Virus record (IMG/VR): IMGVR_UViG_3300030380_002510 | Coordinates: 1-56,283 of that record | Direction: 5' to 3' (one strand) | DNA from: a virus | DNA: 56,283 nucleotides | Shown here: one piece after another, positions 7,416 to 15,401 of the stretch | Layout: each line of letters begins with the position of its first letter | Numbering within the stretch: position 1 is the first letter of the stretch | Position numbers and translations under genes: made by a program | The notes under the pieces: model-generated | Seen by the model: the letters and a program-made list of their open reading frames with translations, nothing else | The model's database searches: none | What the model was told of the DNA's origin: nothing

Positions 7416-7679
7416 AGGCCATTTACCTATAGGACATGTTGAGTTTAACAAATTAATTTTAGTTTTAATAAAACAACCACATAAATCACATCTCTTACCA
7501 CCGTAAGGACATAATTCACATGCCTGTTTTCTTAAATCGTATAACATAGGTGGACACAAATCACCTTTTACTGTATCTTTTACTGCTTGAGTAAGACTCT
7601 TGAGAGTGTACATATTAAGAGGTACACCTGCAACTCTTTTAGCCTCCCACATATAACTTTCCAAGTTATTTTTAGTCAT
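7344..7679 (-). CDS. Cysteine-cluster zinc-binding protein (leftward)
   Basis: I take ATG 7679 as the start, giving 111 residues; longer upstream readings run into the opposing gene. A helical N-terminal half ends in VKGDLCPPMLYDLRKQACELC, written in pieces: the cysteines form C-x2-C, then C-x2-C-x-C (KRCDLCGC), a conserved-looking FIKTK, and a final TCPIGKW. This layout recurs in small phage proteins, as I remember them. The motif is clearly coding although no other leftward gene lies nearby. The last 24 residues overlap the end of the convergent membrane-protein gene. Zinc binding is likely; function unknown. Confidence 0.75.
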   Translation of the reverse strand: MTKNNLESYMWEAKRVAGVPLNMYTLKSLTQAVKDTVKGDLCPPMLYDLRKQACELCPYGGKRCDLCGCFIKTKINLLNSTCPIGKWPSPSNTRIDTTKHKDTSKQSNQEI

Positions 7680-7713
7680 AAGTATTTTGTAATGGGTACG
7701 CCTAAGCCCGTAT
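7680..7713. promoter_or_regulatory. Divergent promoter gap
   Basis: Only 34 bp separate the leftward zinc-protein start (7679) from the rightward start (7714). On the minus strand GCATATA (7708-7714) lies about 30 bases before the leftward ATG. On the plus strand an AT-rich stretch ATTTTGTAA (7684-7692) lies about 25 bases before the rightward ATG. Both would give leaderless messages. Neither box is a perfect consensus. Confidence 0.35.
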
Positions 7714-8394
7714 ATGCAGGGGGCGGAGCGTGTAGTGAAACGGTCCTGTAAACTGTGTACACATGAAGATAGAGATGAGTTAGAACAACAACTTCTCAAC
7801 GGTCATATTTCTCCAAAAGAATTAGACAAAACAATGAGTTGGCGAGCCAACACTACTGATAGACATTTCCGTAATCATATGGGAGAATACCATATGGCGG
7901 CTAACCCTTCATGTCCTGTATGCGCTAGTCCTAAAAGAGCCGAATATGAGAATGAATATTTTCAAGGTAGCGCAGATACAGAACTAATTGCTGATGAGGT
8001 AGGTTGTGCAGAAAGAACAGTATACAACCACATGAAACATCATTTCCAACCTTTAGTGCAAAAAACTGCGGCCTATGAAGTAGCATTAGCCGCAGGTCAA
8101 GAAATTCAAGTACTCCGTTCAAATGCAGAAAAACTTAATCATAAACTAAGTGAATTGTTAGATGAAGGTACAGTACATGAAGATGGATTTGTCCGTGATG
8201 CGGTGATACTACACAAAGAAGTAAGAGAAACAGTAAAAGATTTACTTCGTTTCCAAGACCAATGGGGGGCTAAAACAGATAATCAACAAGTCAATCAAAC
8301 AATCAATGTATTACAAATTGAACTTAGTAAAGAAAGCCCCGAAACTTGGACTAGAATTAAAAAACAGTTGGCTGAAAATATGGGGGTAGAATAA
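7714..8394 (+). CDS. Duplicated zinc/HTH DNA-binding protein, small terminase candidate
   Basis: The start is ATG 7714, with GTG 7735 as an alternative giving the N-terminus MKRSCKLC. The N-terminal 115 residues contain two copies of one module: C-x2-C (CKLC, CPVC), a charged helix (RDELEQQLLNG, KRAEYENEYFQG), a helix-turn-helix-like stretch (TTDRHFRNHM, AERTVYNHMKHHF) ending in a His pattern. The rest is a long helical region with coiled-coil character. Its position at the head of the packaging cluster, five genes' length before the large terminase, and its DNA-binding look make it a candidate small terminase subunit. A transcription factor is the alternative. Confidence 0.7.
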   Translation: MQGAERVVKRSCKLCTHEDRDELEQQLLNGHISPKELDKTMSWRANTTDRHFRNHMGEYHMAANPSCPVCASPKRAEYENEYFQGSADTELIADEVGCAERTVYNHMKHHFQPLVQKTAAYEVALAAGQEIQVLRSNAEKLNHKLSELLDEGTVHEDGFVRDAVILHKEVRETVKDLLRFQDQWGAKTDNQQVNQTINVLQIELSKESPETWTRIKKQLAENMGVE

Positions 8395-9701
8395 TGCCAA
8401 TGATGGGTCGTGGTTCGGACACAAGAATGTACTCGCCAAGAAGCGAGTCATCTCACATGTATGGTTCGGCCAATGAAGACGGTGGTAAATACAGTCCTAC
8501 ATCTGCCGAAGACGCAGACAAGCGTAGAGAAGAAAAACAACTCAAAGAAGAAGAAAGAAAATTAAGACTAAAAGATATTAAACATATCAAAATAAAACCA
8601 TCACAGGGATTAAACAGTGGTCCATCATTACCTAGAGAAGAAGGATTAGATGATGGTAATAAGCGTGATGACGAGCGTGAAATTTCACTTCAAGGTGGAC
8701 CGGCAGGTAGTCGTGGACATTTACTTGATATGGCTACAGGTGCAAAAACAGGCACAGGTTCAGCGATGGGTACGGGTAATTCCGCAGTTAGAACAGGCGA
8801 ACCAATGGAAGATGCTTGGTCTACATTGTTGAAGCGTGATACTCCAAAGACAATACAGGCTCGCCGTCGCCGTGAAGCAAGGCAACAATTTAGACCATCT
8901 ACAGGGCAATTCAAAAAACCTCCCGGTGGACAATCGGGCGGTGCAGGTGCTACAATGAAACGGTTTAAAGCAAGAATGCGTGGTATCAAAAGCGGTAAAA
9001 GAACAGGTTTGATGAAACCTCACCTGTCTGTTGAAATGAGCCACCGTGGTATTGCTACTAAACAACCCATGAGTAAAGACCCACAAAAGTACCGTCAATA
9101 CATGGGGCAACAAGAAGCACAAAAAATTCTTGGTGGAGTAAGAAACACATTTTCACCACACGCTAGACACAGTGCTAGAAGTTTTACCGCCGGACCTACA
9201 GGTGGAGGTAGACTTACAGGACTACTACCCGGTCAATCGGGGCAAATGAGGCAACCATCTCTTAGAAGATTACGCAGACCTCGTATGCCTAGAATTAGAA
9301 GCGTAATGCCCCCTCCACCACCTATGACTCCACAAATAGCACCACCTATGAGTAGTGTACCGAGTATGCCTTCTCCTTCTTCATCAATTATGATGAGCGA
9401 AGAAAGAACAGAAAGTGATATACTCAAAAGAAATCGTTATGCGAGAAGAACTGAAATGTTAGAGTTGATGCGTAGATTAATAGATTTACAAAAGAAAAGA
9501 AACAAATTAATGAAGTATGTTCAAGGGGGAGGTTCAAGATTTGAAGACGGGCATGTTCCAAGCCACCCTGCCGGTGTACAACAAAATGAAGATGAAGATG
9601 AGAAAAACGATGGACCAACACAGAATTTAGAAACAAATTCAAGTCGTTTAGGTCTTGACCCTGCGGGGCATCTATCCGGTAAGAGGGGGCATTTCGGTTG
9701 A
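8394..9701 (+). CDS. Basic, Pro/Gly-rich virion-type protein
   Basis: The start overlaps the previous stop (TAATG). The 435-residue protein is mostly disordered in composition: an acidic/basic N-terminus (ADKRREEKQLKEEERKLRLK), Arg-rich blocks (QARRRREARQQF, LRRLRRPRMPRIR), a poly-Pro stretch (MPPPPPM) and a helical C-terminal segment (EMLELMRRLIDLQKKRNKLM). It carries GEPMEDAWSTLLKRD at about residues 136-150, the motif seen twice in the protein at 2477. The Arg blocks suit binding of DNA or acidic partners. It is probably structural or packaging-related. Its last bases overlap the next start. Confidence 0.75.
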   Translation: MPMMGRGSDTRMYSPRSESSHMYGSANEDGGKYSPTSAEDADKRREEKQLKEEERKLRLKDIKHIKIKPSQGLNSGPSLPREEGLDDGNKRDDEREISLQGGPAGSRGHLLDMATGAKTGTGSAMGTGNSAVRTGEPMEDAWSTLLKRDTPKTIQARRRREARQQFRPSTGQFKKPPGGQSGGAGATMKRFKARMRGIKSGKRTGLMKPHLSVEMSHRGIATKQPMSKDPQKYRQYMGQQEAQKILGGVRNTFSPHARHSARSFTAGPTGGGRLTGLLPGQSGQMRQPSLRRLRRPRMPRIRSVMPPPPPMTPQIAPPMSSVPSMPSPSSSIMMSEERTESDILKRNRYARRTEMLELMRRLIDLQKKRNKLMKYVQGGGSRFEDGHVPSHPAGVQQNEDEDEKNDGPTQNLETNSSRLGLDPAGHLSGKRGHFG

Positions 9702-11857
9702 TAGGAATAAAACCCTTAATACAGAAAGCATGGAGTATGGTAGGGTATACACCCGAAGGTCCAACAGTATTTCGTAATCCACCACCTACGCATTTTACTC
9801 CACCGAGTGAAAAAGACTTACCTTTGTTTGCACATGATGGTAGAGGTAAATCACTACCCGGTGAATGGATAAATGGTGAACACGGAGAACTACTTTACAA
9901 TACTCGTATTGGTGCATTTCAACACGGTATAGATGCTTTAGCAAGTCATTTAGGTACTTTTCTAGGTAGACAAGGAATTAATAGAAGCCCGGTAGAAGTA
10001 ATTAATCAAGCAATAAAACAATTTAATGCTACACATACTAATGATAAAGACCACCAATTACCTATGTTTGATAATATGGCTTGGAGGAAAATAAGAGCAG
10101 GTGTTTTACCACCCGGTAAAGGTACAAGAGAAGAAGCAATAAGACCTACTCGCACCAACAACGGTACACTTATCACTGCATATACTAACAAGAATTATCA
10201 AAATACACCTATGGGTAGATTTGTAGAATCTTATTCAATTCCTTTTCATGAACAATTACAACATGTACTTGAAGACCAACACGGTATGCCGGAAGAAATG
10301 TGGAAATCACTTCCATTCGTAAAGTACCCGTATATGTATGCTCATTATACTGCACCTATGGTGCAAGATGAAAGCGGTAATATTCGCTCCTATGTAAGAA
10401 GCCAACATAGAGAACACCCCGGTCAAGTTACCTCCGACATGATGGGTGGCGCACCGGAAGGATATTTCCCCGATACAACTAATGTACATACATGGGAAAC
10501 TCTACACCACTTACCCGATGCTTTCTTTTATCCTAAACTAAACAAAGCAGGGAATAAACCCGGTAAAATACCAACTAAACTATATCAAGCCGCACACGCT
10601 ATGATAGACCAAGCAATTGCTAATGGTATAGAACACATACCGGATATTAACATTACATACAATCAATCGGGTAAAATGAGTCAGCCCGATATGGTTCAAA
10701 GACCACTAAGAGAAGTATTACAAACACCGGACATGCGTGAGGCTTTGATTAAAGATATTGCACATGTACCGGCTATGATGTTTTTGTTTGGTAGAAGTTT
10801 TCAAGGTGATTTCAAAAACTTGTATAATCACATGATGGAAAAATATGGCGCACCCGAAGATGCTCTTTCTCATGACGACCATATGCGATTTTTCCAACCC
10901 GGAGAAAAAGGTGGTCAAGGTATGCACAGTACTGCGGGTAAGATAATGGCTCTTGCCCGTTCATCGGGTATGGGTGAAAATGAAGAAAGAAGTAAATTCG
11001 GTGAACATCAAATTACAAGTGATGAATTAGAAGCGATGGGTGTACCATATAGTGAAGGGGCTATGGGTCATGTAGACAGATTCCGTGGTATACTTGAAGC
11101 ACTTGCAGACCATCAAGCGGGAGCAAGAGGTCATAATGTGAAAATGGCTATCGGTGATATTCCTACAGAACCTATGCAAAATCTTGACATTCATGGTTAT
11201 CCACAAGAAGGGGCTAATGCCTCATTAGAAGAACACATGGATGGATATTTACACGGCATAGAAGATTATGCACCAAGCGACGGAATGCCCGTTCCTCCGC
11301 AAACAGTCCTACCGGAAGTTGGCATGTCTGCCACTCCCTCACCTAGAGAGGTCACTCAACCTCAACCTCCGGTATCTTTTCCTTCCGGTAGGACACCACC
11401 TGTAGCAGTTGGACAAGCACCGATACCTTTAGACCCTGCGTATCAACAACTAAGACCACAGATTGCTACTTTAAATCCCGATAGATTTAGACAATTAATC
11501 GGTGTTAGAGAAGGACCACCACAATTAACTGAATTTGAACAGGCTCAACAAAGAGCATTATCCGACCCAAGACAACAATTAATTACTCAATATATGAAAG
11601 CCGAAGATTCACATTTACCAATAATGGATAGGACATTAAAGGCTTTAGAAAGAATGCAACATCATGAAGCAAGTTTAGATACTGAAATAAATCATGGTGC
11701 ATTATTCAATGATGTAAATTATTTAGCAAAACATGTTGGGCTAACCACAGGCGAAGTAAGTAGTATTAGTGAAACAATGGGTGATTGGCATAAAATCGCT
11801 AAAGCCTACAATGTAAAACCAAAAGTAGTAAAGGTAATCAAATTAAATACAAGGTGA
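9698..11857 (+). CDS. Unknown 719-aa virion-type protein
   Basis: The start is uncertain: TTG 9698 overlaps the upstream stop (TTGA), and ATG 9737 is the next in-frame choice. The protein is hydrophilic and rich in His, Met and Pro. A globular-looking first 500 residues include LLYNTRIGAFQHGIDALASH and MDQAIANGIEHIP-type helices. A Pro-rich linker follows (about 530-590), then a helical C-terminus. No catalytic motif is recognised. Located between the basic protein and terminase, it may be an internal virion or head protein. Confidence 0.8.
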   Translation: MIGIKPLIQKAWSMVGYTPEGPTVFRNPPPTHFTPPSEKDLPLFAHDGRGKSLPGEWINGEHGELLYNTRIGAFQHGIDALASHLGTFLGRQGINRSPVEVINQAIKQFNATHTNDKDHQLPMFDNMAWRKIRAGVLPPGKGTREEAIRPTRTNNGTLITAYTNKNYQNTPMGRFVESYSIPFHEQLQHVLEDQHGMPEEMWKSLPFVKYPYMYAHYTAPMVQDESGNIRSYVRSQHREHPGQVTSDMMGGAPEGYFPDTTNVHTWETLHHLPDAFFYPKLNKAGNKPGKIPTKLYQAAHAMIDQAIANGIEHIPDINITYNQSGKMSQPDMVQRPLREVLQTPDMREALIKDIAHVPAMMFLFGRSFQGDFKNLYNHMMEKYGAPEDALSHDDHMRFFQPGEKGGQGMHSTAGKIMALARSSGMGENEERSKFGEHQITSDELEAMGVPYSEGAMGHVDRFRGILEALADHQAGARGHNVKMAIGDIPTEPMQNLDIHGYPQEGANASLEEHMDGYLHGIEDYAPSDGMPVPPQTVLPEVGMSATPSPREVTQPQPPVSFPSGRTPPVAVGQAPIPLDPAYQQLRPQIATLNPDRFRQLIGVREGPPQLTEFEQAQQRALSDPRQQLITQYMKAEDSHLPIMDRTLKALERMQHHEASLDTEINHGALFNDVNYLAKHVGLTTGEVSSISETMGDWHKIAKAYNVKPKVVKVIKLNTR

Positions 11858-11861
11858 TTTT

Positions 11862-12803
11862 ATGGAACAAATATTAGTAGTAAAATCAAGAAAGAAAGAT
11901 GTGTTGGTAAAAAATGTAGGACCAACATTGTTTCAATCACCTACAGGAGAAGCACCAACAATGGGGCAATTGTTTAACGCAGTTAAACCAAAAAGAATAC
12001 CTAATTGGATTCCAAAAATAGGAGGTAAAAAACTTGGCGGAGGTGTAGGTACAAGTGGTAATCCTTTAACCGGAGGACAAAGACTTGCCGCCGGATTAGG
12101 TTTACTTGGTAAAGTTGGAGCATTAGCACAAACCACAAATCAAGTAGCACAACAGGCACAAGCGGGTAATCCTCTTGGTGCGGTTCTTGGTGCGGGTTAT
12201 ACTTATGAAGCAAATGACCCTACAGGAAAAAGAACTGCACGAGTAATTCAAGGACAACCTCAACAATTACCTCCATCTACTGTAGCCCATCAAAACACGG
12301 TAGGAGCGCAACCTAATACTACAATGGGTAGTAGTAATGTTGTACCATTAAGTGCAAATTATCAATATAATGTACAAAACCCTCAAACTACACCTGTAAA
12401 TGTTCCTTCAAGTCTACCACAAACAACTGCACCTCAAGCACCTCAAGCACCTGTAGGTCCTGTACCGGGTGATACTCAAGCAAGAGTAGATGCACTAAAC
12501 GCAAAAGTGAATAGGATGAACCAATTTGACCCTGCACTTAAACCACAACCTGTTCAACAAACAACACCTGCACCTGCCACACCTGCTCAACAATCAATGG
12601 TTCAACAACCTGTTGCTGATGGAACATTAAACCCTTATTTTAATATGAATGTTTTAGATGAACATAATAATTCAAATCAAATAACAAGGGCGGAGTTCTT
12701 TGCTTCTACACTTATGGAAAAACTAGGTGCAGATACCGTTTACAAGATGAGTCCTCATCAAGTAGCCGCATTATCGGCGTATACATTTTTAAAATTGAGT
12801 TGA
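11862..12803 (+). CDS. Gln/Ala/Pro-rich protein with a C-terminal helical domain
   Basis: The ATG has GGTGAT three bases upstream. After a short charged N-terminus, residues about 46-58 read RIPNWIPKIGGKKLG, closely resembling KIPKWVPKVGGKSFG in the tape measure protein at 37226. A Gly/Ala-rich hydrophobic region and about 120 low-complexity residues of Gln, Pro, Thr and Ala follow. The C-terminal 50 residues are ordered (ITRAEFFASTLMEKLG, KMSPHQVAALSAYTF). It directly precedes the terminase. A virion role is likely but unproven. Confidence 0.75.
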   Translation: MEQILVVKSRKKDVLVKNVGPTLFQSPTGEAPTMGQLFNAVKPKRIPNWIPKIGGKKLGGGVGTSGNPLTGGQRLAAGLGLLGKVGALAQTTNQVAQQAQAGNPLGAVLGAGYTYEANDPTGKRTARVIQGQPQQLPPSTVAHQNTVGAQPNTTMGSSNVVPLSANYQYNVQNPQTTPVNVPSSLPQTTAPQAPQAPVGPVPGDTQARVDALNAKVNRMNQFDPALKPQPVQQTTPAPATPAQQSMVQQPVADGTLNPYFNMNVLDEHNNSNQITRAEFFASTLMEKLGADTVYKMSPHQVAALSAYTFLKLS

Positions 12804-12807
12804 TAAT

Positions 12808-14295
12808 ATGAGCGAGAATATGAAAGAGTTTATCCTTGATATGGATAGGAAGATGGCTGAAAAGTCATTTAAGTTCTTTTTTACAGAAATACTTGGTTTT
12901 CATTACAGTCATCACCATAAAATGTGGGATGAAGGATTAAAGGGAAACAGATACTATTGTGTTAAAGCGAGCCGTGACCACGGTAAATCTACTTTGTTTA
13001 TGTCGTATGCTTTATGGATAGCCGCATTTAATCCCGGTACTCACATCATGATATTTTCACATTCATTAGAACAGACACTTGAACACATGAGATTTATCCG
13101 TAATAATATAGAAAGTGCCGATATTCTTAGAGGTCTAAAACCCGAACAAGGTAGACCGTGGGCTAAGTCTTACTTTGAGTTCACCAACGGTAGCCGTATA
13201 ATGGCTAAGTCTGTTGGTGGTGCTACTCGTGGTTTCCACCCCGATGTAGTAGTATGCGATGACATTTTGTGGGGTACTACGGGTGGAGAACTTCAAAGAG
13301 CCGCAGATTGGTTCTATGGTGTATTACTTCCGGTACTTCACCACACTGCACGATTAATGATGGTTGGTACACCGTTTAGTTATAATGACTTATATGCAGA
13401 ACTAGAAGAAAAAGAAACATTCCAAGTAGAAACTTATCCCGCTATCAATGGAGAAGGTATAGCCCTTTGGCCGGAAAGATGGAATCTTGAGGCTCTTGAA
13501 CAAAGACGATTATCAATGCCCGCTATACAATTTAGCCGTGAGTATCTTTGTGAACCTATTCACGATGTAGCGAGTATGTTCCCCGCTTCAATTCTTGAGG
13601 CGGCTCGTGATAAAGAGTTAGTGCTTCTTGATAGAGCAGATACCGAATATGATGAAGAAGGAAATCCGGCAGGTGTATTTGGACAACACTTTATCGGGTG
13701 GGACACCGCTATTGCATCGGATAAAAACGCTGACTTCACTGCTATGTTAGTATTAAGAACACCACCGGGTGATAATATCAAGGAAATAGTAGGTATCGTA
13801 CACGAGAAAGGGCTTGGCGGTGCGGCACAGAAAAAACAAATTTTACTGTTAAATAACAGATTTCAACCGGATTTAATAGAACTTGAAGGTAATAACTTTC
13901 AGCGTATGTTCGCCGCAGAACTTCAAGATATGAGAGGGGATATTCCTATTCGTACATTTATGACAACACGCCAAAGAAAAGAGAGTATGTTTATGTCGCT
14001 ACTCATGGCGTTTGAGCAAGGACAGATAAAAACTCCATACGGTGATGAGCGAAGTCGTGAATTTACACACAAGTTAGAATCCGAGTTAAACAGATTTGGT
14101 ATGCAAAAGAACGGCAAACTAGAATCTGTAGGTACTCATGATGACTTGGCTATGGCTTTGGCTTTGGCTAATTGGGGTACAAAAGAGTTCAAAGGTTCAG
14201 TGGTGCTTCTTGACGATATACTACCGGGCTTTGATGAATTTATTAGAGGGAAACCTCACAGAAATTATGGAAAAAATGATTGGGTGATACCGTGA
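12808..14295 (+). CDS. Terminase large subunit
   Basis: This is the ATP-driven DNA-packaging motor and nuclease. A Walker A variant ASRDHGKST lies at residues 54-62 and Walker B VVVCDD at 147-152. A coupling-motif candidate (VGTPF, about 186-190) follows. The RNase H-like nuclease domain has acidic positions at D299 (GWDT), E360 (ELEGNNF) and D445/D446 (THDDLAMALA). The length of 495 residues is normal for the family. It would dock on the portal encoded at 16700. The start ATG follows the previous stop by four bases. The last four bases overlap the GTG of the next gene. Confidence 0.95.
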   Translation: MSENMKEFILDMDRKMAEKSFKFFFTEILGFHYSHHHKMWDEGLKGNRYYCVKASRDHGKSTLFMSYALWIAAFNPGTHIMIFSHSLEQTLEHMRFIRNNIESADILRGLKPEQGRPWAKSYFEFTNGSRIMAKSVGGATRGFHPDVVVCDDILWGTTGGELQRAADWFYGVLLPVLHHTARLMMVGTPFSYNDLYAELEEKETFQVETYPAINGEGIALWPERWNLEALEQRRLSMPAIQFSREYLCEPIHDVASMFPASILEAARDKELVLLDRADTEYDEEGNPAGVFGQHFIGWDTAIASDKNADFTAMLVLRTPPGDNIKEIVGIVHEKGLGGAAQKKQILLLNNRFQPDLIELEGNNFQRMFAAELQDMRGDIPIRTFMTTRQRKESMFMSLLMAFEQGQIKTPYGDERSREFTHKLESELNRFGMQKNGKLESVGTHDDLAMALALANWGTKEFKGSVVLLDDILPGFDEFIRGKPHRNYGKNDWVIP

Positions 14296-14477
14296 GTTGT
14301 GATTGTGGACATTGTATTGGAATGGATAGTGCGTTTGATTTTTTAGAAAAGAAACTATGCCCCGCAGGTAAAGCGGCGGCAAAGCGTAAATTCAAAGTTT
14401 ATCCATCGGCTTATGCTAATGGTTGGGCGGTACAATACTGCCGTGGTAAATTTAAGAAAAAGGGGAAGAAGAAATGA
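14292..14477 (+). CDS. Small Cys-containing basic protein
   Basis: The GTG at 14292 is preferred because GGTGAT lies exactly three bases before it; it overlaps the terminase stop as GTGA. The 61-residue product starts MSCDCGHCIGMD, continues through LCPAGKAAAKRKFKVYPSAY, and ends in a Lys-rich tail. The KVYPSAYANGWAV-type segment is common in small proteins of tailed viruses and giant-virus genomes as I recall them. The cysteines may bind zinc. Its function is unknown. Confidence 0.75.
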   Translation: MSCDCGHCIGMDSAFDFLEKKLCPAGKAAAKRKFKVYPSAYANGWAVQYCRGKFKKKGKKK

Positions 14478-14647
14478 AACTGAAAAAAGATAAATGTTGT
14501 TGTGGTGGAACTAAAAAAACACCATGTGTATGTATGATAGAAGGTAATCAATGTTCTATGTCTTCACCCAAATGTCCTTGTTATGCTTTATTAGATAAAC
14601 AAAAAAATGTGCAGAAAAATATCAAAAAAATGGTTGCAGTAAGGTGA
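14474..14647 (+). CDS. Cys-rich 57-aa protein
   Basis: The ATG overlaps the previous stop (ATGA), and TGA ends at 14647. The product has nine cysteines in 57 residues, including CCCGG, CVC and CPC, so one or two metal sites are likely. The C-terminus is a basic helix (KQKNVQKNIKKMVAV). Preceding GGGGAAGAAG may serve as ribosome-binding site. It is encoded in a tightly overlapping group after the terminase. No family is recognised. Confidence 0.7.
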   Translation: MKLKKDKCCCGGTKKTPCVCMIEGNQCSMSSPKCPCYALLDKQKNVQKNIKKMVAVR

Positions 14648-14651
14648 TTAA

Positions 14652-15383
14652 GTGACTAATAGATGCACTTGCCATGATGTTCTAATTGTTAAGAACTTGA
14701 ACCGATGGTTCAAAGAAAAGTGGGTTGATGTATCTCGTAAAAATAAAGATGGTTCTCACCCTCCTTGTGGTCGCTCAAAGGCTAAGAAAGGAAGTAAGGG
14801 TTATCCAAAGTGTAGACCGAGTGTAAAAGTATCAAGTAAAACTCCAAAGACCTCCGGCTCAATGTCCGAAGGACAAAAGCGAGCCGCTACAAAAAGAAAA
14901 CGAGCCAAAAAACAAGGAGTTGGCGGTAAGCCTACAATTGTAAAAGCACCTCGTATACCTCGTAAAAAAGGACAACCTGCGGGTTCAAAGAAGCATTCCG
15001 ACTTGTATACTGATGAAAACCCAAAAGGAACTATACATAATTTAGGATTTAAAAATCCACAAAAAGCAAGACAATCTGTTAGTAAAATCAAAAACAGTAG
15101 TAGAACTCATGCTCATAAAACTCAAGCGGCTATTGCTATGGAACAAAGAGCAAGAGAGATGGGTAAAAAACAAGAAGCAAGTATATATCGTACATTTATA
15201 GAACAACAAAAAAAGAAAACAAAGGAGATGAAGAAAATGAAAGATGAAGATAAAAAGAAAAAGAAAGGCATGGTAGTAGTAATAGCAGTTGGAGGCAAAC
15301 CCCCAAAAGCACCTACTAAGACTATGGATGCTGATGATAAGAAAAAAGCATTTGACGACGCATGGAATACATTAAATAGATAG
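14652..15383 (+). CDS. DUF5872-like basic protein with a helical C-terminus
   Basis: The GTG has GGTGAT three bases upstream. Residues about 18-58 (WFKEKWVDVSRKNKDGSHPP, then CGRSKAKKGSKGYPKCRP) match my memory of the DUF5872 pattern. A second conserved-looking region lies at about 130-180 (NPQKARQSVSKIKNSS, then THAHKTQAAIAMEQRARE). The whole protein is very Lys/Arg-rich, which would suit nucleic-acid binding. It ends KAFDDAWNTLNR, resembling a peptide seen in other proteins here. Its biochemical role is not known to me. Confidence 0.75.
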   Translation: MTNRCTCHDVLIVKNLNRWFKEKWVDVSRKNKDGSHPPCGRSKAKKGSKGYPKCRPSVKVSSKTPKTSGSMSEGQKRAATKRKRAKKQGVGGKPTIVKAPRIPRKKGQPAGSKKHSDLYTDENPKGTIHNLGFKNPQKARQSVSKIKNSSRTHAHKTQAAIAMEQRAREMGKKQEASIYRTFIEQQKKKTKEMKKMKDEDKKKKKGMVVVIAVGGKPPKAPTKTMDADDKKKAFDDAWNTLNR

Positions 15384-15401
15384 GTCAATTTGGTGGTCAA
15401 T

